NCBI GenBank assembly: GCA_023380305.1
Contig: JAMCQZ010000008.1
Span: 69,588 to 122,658, forward strand
DNA length: 53,071 nt
Source of the DNA: Patescibacteria group bacterium
GTDB taxonomy: Bacteria; Patescibacteriota; Minisyncoccia; UBA6257; Colwellbacteraceae
Direction of reading: 5' to 3'
The position numbers were made by a program, and so were the translations under genes. Numbering within the stretch: position 1 is the stretch's first letter; each line of letters starts with the position of its first letter. Below the pieces are notes generated by a model that saw nothing but the letters and a program-made list of their open reading frames with translations, was not told the origin of the DNA and made no database searches. Positions 17,129 to 24,158 of this stretch are shown here, piece after piece.

Positions 17129-18127
17129 TTACTTCCGACGCAAAACTTTTTTAACCGCCTTTTCGATATGGTTCGAAGCCATGCCGTATTTTTTGATAAG
17201 TTCCTCGCCTTCTCCGGATTCGCCGAAAACATCTCGCACACCCACGAACTCCATCGGAGTCGGATTTTCTTCGGACAAAAGCTCGGCGATGGCTCCGCCG
17301 AGACCTCCGGCGATTTGGTGTTCCTCCACTGTAACCACCGCTCCGGATTTCTTGGCCGCAGCGACGATCTGCCGGCTGTCTAAAGGCTTGATCGAGTGAC
17401 AATTAATAACCAACGTTTGGATTTTTTCTTTTTCGAGCGCTTTGGCGGCCAAAAGGCATTGATAAACAAGCTGCCCGCAGCCGATAATGGCGACATCGGG
17501 TTTTTTATTATTTTGGGGCAGCCAGAAAATATCGGCTTTTCCAGGAATAAAAGGCGTTTCCTCGGTCGTCATAACAACCGATGGATTCCTCGAGAATCGC
17601 AGATAAATCGGACCCCAGATTTTCGCGGCGGCGACGGTAATCTTTTTGGCCTCGATCGCGTCGCAGGGCGCGAAAACTTTCATATTCGGCAGGCTCCGCA
17701 TCAAGGCGATATCTTCGGTCGCCTGGTGTGTCGCTCCGTCCGCGCCGGTGGAGACTCCGGCATGGTGCCCGGCGATTTTAACGTTCGAATCGTTGTAACA
17801 GATGGTTGTCCGAATCTGCTCCCAGTTACGGCCCGGAGAGAAAACAGCGTAGGAAGAGACGAACGGTATTTTTCCGCTCACGCCGAAACCGGCGGCGATC
17901 GAAACCATATCCTGTTCGGCCACGCCGACTTCGAAAAATCTTTCCGGATATTTTTTGGCGAAGGCCTCGGCCCGAGTCGATTCCTCGAGATCGGCCGAAA
18001 GGGCGACCACGTCGCTATTTTCCAATCCAATTTCCAAAAGCCCCTCGCCATAACCGTCCCTCAAGGCCGCCTTTTTGGGCGTTTCGCTGAAAATGTCAGG
18101 GTTAAGATGCAGCTCGGGGTTTAGCAT
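17129..18127 (-). CDS. Transketolase C-terminal subunit
   Basis: 332 residues covering the pyrimidine-binding and C-terminal domains. FFEVGVAEQDMVSIAAGF carries the catalytic Glu that activates thiamine diphosphate, STGADGATHQATEDIALMRS is the substrate-binding loop, and the C-terminal domain has CHSIKPLD and VTVEEHQIAGGLGG. It pairs with the N-terminal half at 18486-19340 to transfer two-carbon units in the non-oxidative pentose phosphate pathway. DXS-like proteins are similar, but the split format with Rpe and RpiB beside it favours transketolase. Confidence 0.93.
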   Translation of the reverse strand: MLNPELHLNPDIFSETPKKAALRDGYGEGLLEIGLENSDVVALSADLEESTRAEAFAKKYPERFFEVGVAEQDMVSIAAGFGVSGKIPFVSSYAVFSPGRNWEQIRTTICYNDSNVKIAGHHAGVSTGADGATHQATEDIALMRSLPNMKVFAPCDAIEAKKITVAAAKIWGPIYLRFSRNPSVVMTTEETPFIPGKADIFWLPQNNKKPDVAIIGCGQLVYQCLLAAKALEKEKIQTLVINCHSIKPLDSRQIVAAAKKSGAVVTVEEHQIAGGLGGAIAELLSEENPTPMEFVGVRDVFGESGEGEELIKKYGMASNHIEKAVKKVLRRK

Positions 18128-18129
18128 GA

Positions 18130-18477
18130 TTATTCTTCGTCTTTTTTACCGACGGCCAGCCGCCAATGATAAATATAAAGCGGCGCTCCGACGATGAGCA
18201 TCGCCAGGGCGTCGGCGGCTTCCCTCTCGCGCTGCTGCTTCAGCTGACGCCGGTTGAAAGCGGCTATTTCTTCCGGATCCGGCTCGACGTACCCGCCGTC
18301 TTTTGTCTCCGATGTCGGTTTGGCCGAAGGATAACTGTAATACTGGTCGGCCGCGGTAAAAACCAGCGCCTTCAACCCGAGATTCACGAGCTTGACCGAA
18401 GCGACGACGATAAGAACCAATCCGATGAGGGAAAAGAGATAAAGGTAGACGATTTTAACGATTTTTACGATGTTCAT
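18130..18477 (-). CDS. Small membrane protein between the transketolase halves
   Basis: 115 residues: one N-terminal helix (YLYLFSLIGLVLIVVASVKLV), a short helix at LGLKALVF, an acidic and charged middle (YVEPDPEEIAAFNRRQLKQQREREAADA), and a second hydrophobic stretch (ALAMLIVGAPLYIYHW). I do not recognise a family with certainty; it resembles the two-helix DUF5671 type of protein common in Parcubacteria. It is inserted with 8- and 2-base gaps between genes for two subunits of one enzyme, which suggests it is transcribed with them. No function assigned. Confidence 0.7.
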   Translation of the reverse strand: MNIVKIVKIVYLYLFSLIGLVLIVVASVKLVNLGLKALVFTAADQYYSYPSAKPTSETKDGGYVEPDPEEIAAFNRRQLKQQREREAADALAMLIVGAPLYIYHWRLAVGKKDEE

Positions 18478-18485
18478 GCGATATT

Positions 18486-19340
18486 TTAATCAATTTGAAT
18501 TTTGCCGCCGAGCGACCGAAGCTCTTTCAAGGCGGCCATGGCCTCGTCTCTGGTCGGCGGTTTGCCGTGCCAAAGATAATTGTTTTCCATAAAGCTCACT
18601 CCTTTTCCAGGAATGGTGTGGCAGATAATCAAGGTCGGTTTCTCATAAATCGCCTTGGCCTCGTTTACGGCGTCGACGATTTCTTCGATACTATGACCGT
18701 TGATTTCCAAAACATGCCAGTTGAAAGCCTCATATTTCTGCCTCAGGGGTTCGAGCGGCATGATATCCTCGGTAAATCCGTCTATCTGAATATTGTTCCG
18801 GTCCATCAAAACAGTGAGGTTGTTCAATTTCCTCTTGGCCGCGAACATAACCGACTCCCAATGGTTGCCTTCGTCTTGCTCTCCATCGGAAACAAAACAA
18901 TAGATGCGGTATTTTTTCTGATCGAGTTTGGCAGCTAAAGCCATGCCTATGGACTGGCCCAATCCCGACCCCAAAGGACCGGAGGTTGTCTCAAGTCCAG
19001 GCAACGATTGCCTGTGCGGATGGCCTTGGAGTCGGGATCCGAGCTTACGCAGAGTGTTCAACTCATCGAGCGGGAAATAGCCGGCGTAGGCCATGGCCGC
19101 ATAGCGTACAGGGCAGATATGGCCGTTTGAAAGAACCAGGCGGTCGCGATCCGACCACTCCGGTTCTTCGGGTCGGTGGTTTAAAATATGAAAATAAAAC
19201 GCCGAGAAGACGTCGGCCATACCCAGAGGACCGGCCGAGTGTCCGGAGCCGGCTTCGTAGAGCATCTTGACGACGCTTTCGCGGATTTCGTTCGCCCGCT
19301 TCTCCAAAAACTTTATTTTTTCATCGGTCAATTCAAGCAT
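18486..19340 (-). CDS. Transketolase N-terminal subunit
   Basis: 284 residues from MLELTDEKIKFLEKRANEIR. The thiamine diphosphate domain shows GSGHSAGPLGMADVFSAFYF, GPLGSGLGQSIGMALAAK, the metal site VSDGEQDEGNHWES and DRNNIQIDG, and HTIPGKGVSFMEN. The longer reading frame to 19463 lies inside rpe and lacks family similarity, so I start at 19340, which overlaps the rpe stop by 8 bases. It needs the C-terminal subunit at 17129-18127 to be active. Confidence 0.94.
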   Translation of the reverse strand: MLELTDEKIKFLEKRANEIRESVVKMLYEAGSGHSAGPLGMADVFSAFYFHILNHRPEEPEWSDRDRLVLSNGHICPVRYAAMAYAGYFPLDELNTLRKLGSRLQGHPHRQSLPGLETTSGPLGSGLGQSIGMALAAKLDQKKYRIYCFVSDGEQDEGNHWESVMFAAKRKLNNLTVLMDRNNIQIDGFTEDIMPLEPLRQKYEAFNWHVLEINGHSIEEIVDAVNEAKAIYEKPTLIICHTIPGKGVSFMENNYLWHGKPPTRDEAMAALKELRSLGGKIQID

Positions 19341-19980
19341 TGGATAAATCGAAATAGGCCTGGGCCGGGTCTCCGGCGTCGAAAATATAAGAACCCGAAA
19401 GAGCGACATCGGCTCCGGCTTCACGGATGGATTTGACGGTGTCCATATTGACGCCGCCGTCAACCATAATGGTTACGTCCGGCGCCGCCCACTTGATTTC
19501 CCTGATTTTGTCGAGAACCGTTGTCTGAAAAACCTGGCCGGAGAGTCCCGGATCGACGCCCAAAATCAGAAGCTTTTTGAAATCGTCGACGTAACCGAGC
19601 GCCGTCCGGCTTGAAGTCTCCGGGGAAACGGCGATCACTGCTTCGGCGTTGTAATGATCACAAAGGTCTTTAAAAAAGTCCCTGTCGGCCAACGCCTCGA
19701 GATGGACCGCCACTTCGCTGGCTCCGTTACGCAGCCATCTTTCAACCGATGATTCCGGTTTATCCACCATGAGATGGACCGCCACCCGAAGCGTGCTGTC
19801 ATAAGCGTCCATCATCGGCTTTAAATCGTCGGCATCGTTCCAGGTGATGTTTTTGGTGAACGTCCCATCGGCAATGTCAAAATGAAGCGTTCCTCCCTGC
19901 GGCAGAAAAGTTTTCGCGGTCTGGATCCTCCTTTCAACACAAGAAAGATTTTCGCAATTGATGGCTGGAAAAATTTGCAT
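19333..19980 (-). CDS. rpe: Ribulose-phosphate 3-epimerase
   Basis: 215 residues, TIM-barrel. LHFDIADGTF holds the metal-binding His and catalytic Asp, VAVHLMVDKPE the second metal His, ILGVDPGLSGQVF the phosphate loop and IMVDGGVNMDT the second catalytic Asp. The Met loop that usually follows GxSGQ is replaced by shorter residues, but the core is intact. It interconverts ribulose 5-phosphate and xylulose 5-phosphate. Between rpiB and the transketolase genes in one tight minus-strand series. Confidence 0.9.
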   Translation of the reverse strand: MQIFPAINCENLSCVERRIQTAKTFLPQGGTLHFDIADGTFTKNITWNDADDLKPMMDAYDSTLRVAVHLMVDKPESSVERWLRNGASEVAVHLEALADRDFFKDLCDHYNAEAVIAVSPETSSRTALGYVDDFKKLLILGVDPGLSGQVFQTTVLDKIREIKWAAPDVTIMVDGGVNMDTVKSIREAGADVALSGSYIFDAGDPAQAYFDLSNA

Positions 19981-19986
19981 TTTATT

Positions 19987-20445
19987 TTACATCCCCAAGG
20001 ATGATTCAATGTCTTTTATTTTCTGGATCCTCCTTCGGTGTTTTTCCTCTCCGGAAAAAGGCGTCTGGAGCCAGACGGAAACGATCTTTTTCGAGGTCTG
20101 GTCGTCCGTGATGTCGGCCGCCAAAGAGAGCACATTCGTGTCGTCGTCGTTGCGGCTCATATAGGCCTGGTCCGGGCTCGTAATGAGCGCCGAGCGGATA
20201 TTTTTGAATTTGTTCGCCACCACGTCGACGCCCACTCCGGAGCCGCAGACGAGAATGCCCCGACGGTTATCCGGATCGATGGCCGCTTCCTTGGACAGTT
20301 TGGCGGCGAAATCGGGATAATCGTCGTTCGGATCCAAGACAGCATTGCCCTCGTCGACCACCGTATAGCCGAGGTCTTTCAAAAAGACCTTCAGGGATTC
20401 CTTCAAGTTGAACCCGCGGTGATCCGCGCCGATATAGATGACCAT
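19987..20445 (-). CDS. rpiB: Ribose-5-phosphate isomerase B
   Basis: 152 residues of the RpiB/LacA family: IYIGADHRGFNLKESL at the start, catalytic-loop ILVCGSGVGVDVVANK with the conserved Cys, and MSRNDDDTNVLSLAAD, where the family has the AxxHNDxNVL pattern; here the His position is Arg. A C-terminal extension (EKHRRRIQKIKDIESSL) is typical. It supplies ribose 5-phosphate from ribulose 5-phosphate. Four bases after gapA. Confidence 0.92.
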   Translation of the reverse strand: MVIYIGADHRGFNLKESLKVFLKDLGYTVVDEGNAVLDPNDDYPDFAAKLSKEAAIDPDNRRGILVCGSGVGVDVVANKFKNIRSALITSPDQAYMSRNDDDTNVLSLAADITDDQTSKKIVSVWLQTPFSGEEKHRRRIQKIKDIESSLGM

Positions 20446-20448
20446 AAT

Positions 20449-21459
20449 TTAGATTTTCACTTTTTTGACGTGTTTCAAAAGCACCGAGCCATACCCCCAC
20501 TCGTTGTCGTACCAAGAAAGCACTTTGACGAGATTCCCATCGATCACCTTGGTAAAAGTAAGATCGACGATGGCAGCGTAAGGCGAACCGACAATATCCG
20601 AGGAAACGATCGGCTCGCTCGTCGCCGCAAGCACTCCCTGCCATTGCGGCATCGCCGCCGCGTCCATCAAAATCTGGTTTATCTCTTCAGCCGTGGTCGG
20701 ACGCTTGGAAATAAAAGTAATGTCGGCGATGGATCCGACGACCGTGGGCACGCGCATCGAAATGCCGTCGAATTTTCCGGCTAAATCCGGAAAGGCCCGG
20801 GTAACGGCCAGGGCGGCGCCGGTGGTCGAAGGCACGATGTTGTCGGCGGCCGCTCGGCCGCGGCGCCAATCGCTCCCCTTCACTGCTCCGTCAACCAGCG
20901 ACTGGGTGGCGGTATACGAATGGACCGTGTTCAAAATGGCTTTTTCGATGCCGGGGTTTTGGGCCAAGACCGCGATCACCGGCGAAGCGGCGTTTGTGGT
21001 GCAGCTTCCATTCGAAGTGATAATCGCCGCCTCGAAATCCGGCTCATTCACCCCCACCAGGACGGTTTTCGCATCTCCGGAATCGGCGTCTTTAGCCGGG
21101 GCGGTTAAAACCACCCTTTTGGCGCCGGAAGCGATATGCTGTCTCGCCAGTTCGAAAGATTCGAAAACGCCTGTCGCCTCGACGACAATATCGATATTCA
21201 AATCTTTCCACGGCAATTCCGCCGGATTTTTTATCTGAAAGAATTTTATTTCCTTTCCGTCGATAAGAAGCGAGGTCCCGCTCGTCTTGATGTCTTTGTT
21301 GAAAAGTCCATAGACCGAATCGAACTTCAAAAGATAGGCGAGGTTTTCCAGGTTGCCCAGGTCGTTGATCGCCGCCACCTCTATCTCCGGATCCAAGATG
21401 GCCTGCCGGAAAAACAAACGGCCGATGCGGCCGAAGCCGTTGATAGCTATGCGTTTCAT
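20449..21459 (-). CDS. gapA: Glyceraldehyde-3-phosphate dehydrogenase
   Basis: 336 residues, type I. Start IAINGFGRIGRLFFRQAI is the NAD-binding glycine motif, the catalytic Cys is in SNGSCTTNAASP (usual form ASCTTNC), the catalytic His in VHSYTATQSLVDG, and the C-terminal WYDNEWGY is intact. First gene of a sugar-phosphate series with rpiB, rpe and split transketolase. Its predicted RNA starts on the A of the ATG. Single-domain enzyme of lower glycolysis; cofactor preference cannot be fixed from the sequence. Confidence 0.96.
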   Translation of the reverse strand: MKRIAINGFGRIGRLFFRQAILDPEIEVAAINDLGNLENLAYLLKFDSVYGLFNKDIKTSGTSLLIDGKEIKFFQIKNPAELPWKDLNIDIVVEATGVFESFELARQHIASGAKRVVLTAPAKDADSGDAKTVLVGVNEPDFEAAIITSNGSCTTNAASPVIAVLAQNPGIEKAILNTVHSYTATQSLVDGAVKGSDWRRGRAAADNIVPSTTGAALAVTRAFPDLAGKFDGISMRVPTVVGSIADITFISKRPTTAEEINQILMDAAAMPQWQGVLAATSEPIVSSDIVGSPYAAIVDLTFTKVIDGNLVKVLSWYDNEWGYGSVLLKHVKKVKI

Positions 21460-21462
21460 GGC

Positions 21463-22707
21463 TTAATTATAGCAGAAAAACAAAATCAAAGCGGCGAAAC
21501 TCGGCGCCCAATGCATTTTTTTGAAGAATCCGTTGAAACTCACCAGAGAAAAAATGACTAATCCGGAAAAAGACATGGTCGCGCCGTAGATAAAGGCCGT
21601 TTGGGCGCCGAGTTTCGTCCATAAGATTCCGCCTATGAGACCGGCAAGCAGAGAAGAGAAGCCAATGGCGGCATTTAGAAATCCTTCTCCGGTCGCGAGA
21701 AGCTGGGGCTCCACCAGTTTGGCGGTGAGCACCCGGCCGGCGCCCTCGGTCGCCGCCGGATACAAGCCGTATAAGGCGAAAGCGAGGACCGTCGGCCAGA
21801 GCGTGCCGGTAGTCGCGAGCACCAGATAAGCAGCGATTGAGGCCAAAAAACCGACGGTGATCACTATCCGTTCGCCCACCTTGCTCGACCATTTTCCGAA
21901 AGGAATGGCCGTCAGGGTAAAAGTCAGGCCATAAAGAAAATACATCAAGGGAACATTGCCGACCTTGATGCCGATTTCAAGCGGCCTCAAAAGCATGAGC
22001 GCGATCGGCAGTTCCCCGAGGCCGAAAATAAAAACGCTTGTGATGAAGAAAAGGAGCTCTTTGTTCCGCTTGAGAAGCTGGATGTCCAGTTTCTCTTTGA
22101 TAACCGCCTCGGTCGAAATCGGCTTTTTGGCTTCCCGCACGAAAGAATAAGCCAGGATCGAAAGAAGGCCCACCCAGAAAGAAACCAGGAAAAATCTTCC
22201 GTAATCGCCGTCGTAAAGTTTGAAAAACCAGATGGCGAGAAGGGGGCCGATTAGGGCGCCGGCGGCGTCCATCGCCCTCTGGAATCCGAAGGAAATTCCC
22301 AGATCGTTTTTATGGACCGACTCGACGATCAAAGCGTCCCGCGGCGGTTCCCGAAAGCCCTTGCCCGCCCGGTCGATGACCCTCAAAAGGAAGGCATCCT
22401 TAAATCCGGAGATAATCGTAAAAAAGGGGCGGGTGGCGACGGACAAGGCGTAGCCCAAAGCCGAAGGCAGTTTTCTCCTCTTGATCCGGTCGGAAAACCA
22501 GCCGGAAAAAATCCTGGTGAAACTCGCCACGGCATCGGCAAACCCCTCGATCAAACCCACAAAAAACGGCGGAATGCCGAGGACCAAGGAAAGATAGGCC
22601 GGCATCACCGACTGGATCATCTGGTTAGAGGCGTCGTTGAAAAAACTGACGAGTCCCAGAAGGAAAACGTTCCGATGCAGCCCAAAAATTCTTTTTTCCT
22701 CGTCCAT
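21463..22707 (-). CDS. Major facilitator superfamily permease
   Basis: 414 residues with 12 predicted helices in two bundles. The first half has GLIEGFADAVASFTRIFSGWFSDRIKRRKL, a variant of the MFS loop between helices 2 and 3, and PSALGYALSVATRPFF; the second half repeats GLTFTLTAIPFGKWSSKVGERI. The central loop (FVREAKKPISTEAVIKEKL) is short. It resembles MFS proteins of unknown substrate found in many bacteria. It overlaps nothing but ends 3 bases before gapA, and lies 1 base after the DUF192 gene. Confidence 0.88.
   Translation of the reverse strand: MDEEKRIFGLHRNVFLLGLVSFFNDASNQMIQSVMPAYLSLVLGIPPFFVGLIEGFADAVASFTRIFSGWFSDRIKRRKLPSALGYALSVATRPFFTIISGFKDAFLLRVIDRAGKGFREPPRDALIVESVHKNDLGISFGFQRAMDAAGALIGPLLAIWFFKLYDGDYGRFFLVSFWVGLLSILAYSFVREAKKPISTEAVIKEKLDIQLLKRNKELLFFITSVFIFGLGELPIALMLLRPLEIGIKVGNVPLMYFLYGLTFTLTAIPFGKWSSKVGERIVITVGFLASIAAYLVLATTGTLWPTVLAFALYGLYPAATEGAGRVLTAKLVEPQLLATGEGFLNAAIGFSSLLAGLIGGILWTKLGAQTAFIYGATMSFSGLVIFSLVSFNGFFKKMHWAPSFAALILFFCYN
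21466..21474 (-). promoter_or_regulatory. Extended -10 promoter of gapA (leaderless)
   Basis: On minus TGCTATAAT (reverse of 21466-21474). Seven bases after the box is 21459, the A of the gapA ATG. The TATAAT also encodes the last residues of the upstream MFS gene. No good -35 is seen, which is acceptable for a TGn box. Confidence 0.6.
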
Positions 22708-22708
22708 A

Positions 22709-23194
22709 TTACGGTTTCGGAGTTATTTTGTCTCCGATCTGGAGATCCATTTCGGCCGCGGCGCCGGCCGGAAGCTCCAAGACTTCGTCGATGGCTCCTG
22801 GCGATTCGTAGATTTTGGGGGCGCCAGCCGAAGGCTTGTATGGCAGGGCATCGTACTCGATGCCGATGACTGCGCCGTCCTTGATCCAAACGATGTCGAG
22901 CGGGAACCGCATAGCCATCATCCAGAAACGCCTGACTTTGGAGGCGTCAAAGACGAACAACATGCCGTCTATCCCCGAAAGTCGCCGCCGGCCGGACAAA
23001 CCCCGGGCCTGGCTGATCGGGTCAATAGCCGTTTCCACCTTGAGCGTCCGTTTGGTCGTCCCGGCTCTCGAAACAACGATTTCGGTTTTCTGGACGTTGC
23101 CCATATCCTGGAGAAAATAATAGAAAGCCATCCAAAAGAAAATCAAAACGACGATAAGGACGAGAAGCGTGATCATCTTCGTTATCGGAGACAT
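22709..23194 (-). CDS. Membrane-anchored DUF192 protein
   Basis: 161 residues: one N-terminal helix (ITLLVLIVVLIFFWMAFYYF) and a DUF192 domain (about 50-160) with ARGLSGRRRL, GMLFVFDASKVRRFWMMAMRFPLDIVWI and the end VLELPAGAAAEMDLQIGDKI. The family is a small beta fold of unknown activity, often exported. RNA is predicted to start 3 bases before the ATG (TATAAT reverse of 23205-23210). In series with the MFS gene. Confidence 0.9.
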   Translation of the reverse strand: MSPITKMITLLVLIVVLIFFWMAFYYFLQDMGNVQKTEIVVSRAGTTKRTLKVETAIDPISQARGLSGRRRLSGIDGMLFVFDASKVRRFWMMAMRFPLDIVWIKDGAVIGIEYDALPYKPSAGAPKIYESPGAIDEVLELPAGAAAEMDLQIGDKITPKP

Positions 23195-23204
23195 TATGAA
23201 TCTA

Positions 23205-23210
23205 ATTATA
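23205..23210 (-). promoter_or_regulatory. -10 box of the DUF192 gene
   Basis: On minus, TATAAT. RNA would start near 23197, so the 5' leader is about 3 nt. No clear -35 at 17 bases. Confidence 0.5.
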
Positions 23211-23212
23211 AC

Positions 23213-23677
23213 CTATTTCCTCAAGGAAAAGGCGGCGATGCCGAAGGCCACGGCCACGTTCAACGATTCCTTCTTTCCGGCCATGGGGATTTCGATGATT
23301 TTGTCGGATTTTTCTAAAACGGATTTGGGCAAACCCCTCACTTCGTTCCCGACGACCAGAGCGATTTTGTCTTTTCGGGAAAATTTGATCTTGTCAAAAG
23401 GAATCGAACGCCCGTCCTGCTCGAGACTGACCACTTTGTAGCCATCTTTTGAAAGCCGGTTGAGCAACCGGCCGGTTGATTTCGCTTTTTCCCATTCGAG
23501 ATATTTTTCCGCGCCCAAAGCCACCTTGCTCATCTGCGGACGGATCCGGCCGAAGCGATCGACCGGCTCCGGAGTGATGCCGCAGAGATAAATTTTGGAA
23601 AATCCGGCGGCATCGGCCGTCCGGAAAATCGAACCGACGTTATGGAGACTGCGGACGTTGTGCAAAACAACGATCAT
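23213..23677 (-). CDS. SPOUT (TrmH/SpoU family) RNA methyltransferase
   Basis: 154 residues. N-terminal HNVRSLHNVGSIFRTADAAG is motif 1 of the family, LVVGNEVRGL motif 2 and IPMAGKKESLNVAVAFGIAAF motif 3, which together form the knotted AdoMet site. It has no separate L30e-like substrate-binding domain, so it is closest to small TrmL-like or SpoU single-domain enzymes; the target RNA (tRNA or rRNA) is not deducible. It is the last gene before the candidate structured RNA at 23716-24095, which lies upstream on the same strand. Confidence 0.93.
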   Translation of the reverse strand: MIVVLHNVRSLHNVGSIFRTADAAGFSKIYLCGITPEPVDRFGRIRPQMSKVALGAEKYLEWEKAKSTGRLLNRLSKDGYKVVSLEQDGRSIPFDKIKFSRKDKIALVVGNEVRGLPKSVLEKSDKIIEIPMAGKKESLNVAVAFGIAAFSLRK

Positions 23678-23715
23678 GGAATGATTTCAGGATAAACGAA
23701 TCGAATAGATATGAT

Positions 23716-24095
23716 AAGGCCCCTGGCGTCATAGACGACAGGGGCCACTACATGGGTGGAGACATCCTTCCGTGCGGTTCTCGCGCGGACATCTCCGTGT
23801 TGTTGGGAATAAACACCGCGATCTCTCCTCTCCGTCAATCTGCAGATTATGGGGAGGGGCCCGATAGAGCGGACAGCCCTATATGACCGGGCCCCCTCCA
23901 GCTCGCTATTGAGTTGATGCTTTCAACTGGGAAGAAACGTCGATAGGATTCCCCCTTTATCTGGTGTTTGGCGATCTCGTTGCCGGCCCGGTCATCAGAT
24001 AGACGCGGTCATCCTATGACTCTTCAGTATAGGCATCCCCTCCATTGGTGATTTATCCCGCCAAAGACCAAAATGGCGGTAAAACCACCATTGAT
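23716..24095 (-). ncRNA. Candidate large structured RNA, family not recognised
   Basis: About 380 nt without any good reading frame on either strand. A near-consensus promoter lies upstream and a GC-rich terminator-like hairpin closes it. It is rich in stems: CCGCC/GGCGG (about 24057-24078), CCTAT/ATAGG (about 24013-24033), TATCTG/CAGATA (about 23956-24003), AGTTGA/TCAACT (about 23911-23927), GGAGA/TCTCC (about 23758-23796). Two pairings compete: 23985-23995 with 23883-23893 (11 perfect pairs) or 23853-23863 with 23888-23899. I looked for RNase P (GAGGAAAGTCC, ACAGAA), tmRNA (tRNA-like ends, tag frame) and SRP signatures and found none convincing. Confidence 0.6.
23718..23746 (-). terminator. 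Terminator-like hairpin ending the candidate RNA
   Basis: Arms GGCCCCTG and CAGGGGCC (23718-23725, 23739-23746) extended by an inner CGTC/GACG pair around a three-base loop. The T tract after it on minus is weak (TTATCATAT), so it could be a 3'-end stabilising stem instead. Confidence 0.6.
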
Positions 24096-24101
24096 AAGCT
24101 A

Positions 24102-24130
24102 TCTATAGCATACTAAAAGGGCCCTGTCAA
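24102..24130 (-). promoter_or_regulatory. Promoter of the candidate structured RNA
   Basis: On minus, TTGACA (reverse of 24125-24130), exactly 17 bases, TATAGA (reverse of 24102-24107), preceded by TGC as an extended -10. It is one of the best promoters in the window and it has no protein gene after it for 400 bases. Confidence 0.75.
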
Positions 24131-24158
24131 GTATGAGAAAAATACGCTTTTCCCCTGT

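Noticed and set aside
23716-24095. RNase P RNA, tmRNA or SRP RNA identity for the structured region
   Set aside because: Checked both strands by eye for GAGGAAAGTCC/ACAGAA, tRNA-like ends and tag frame, and the SRP apical loop; none convincing. Identity left open.
23690-24150. IscB/OMEGA-type guide RNA on the plus strand
   Set aside because: No IscB-like gene nearby; the good promoter and the closing hairpin are on minus.
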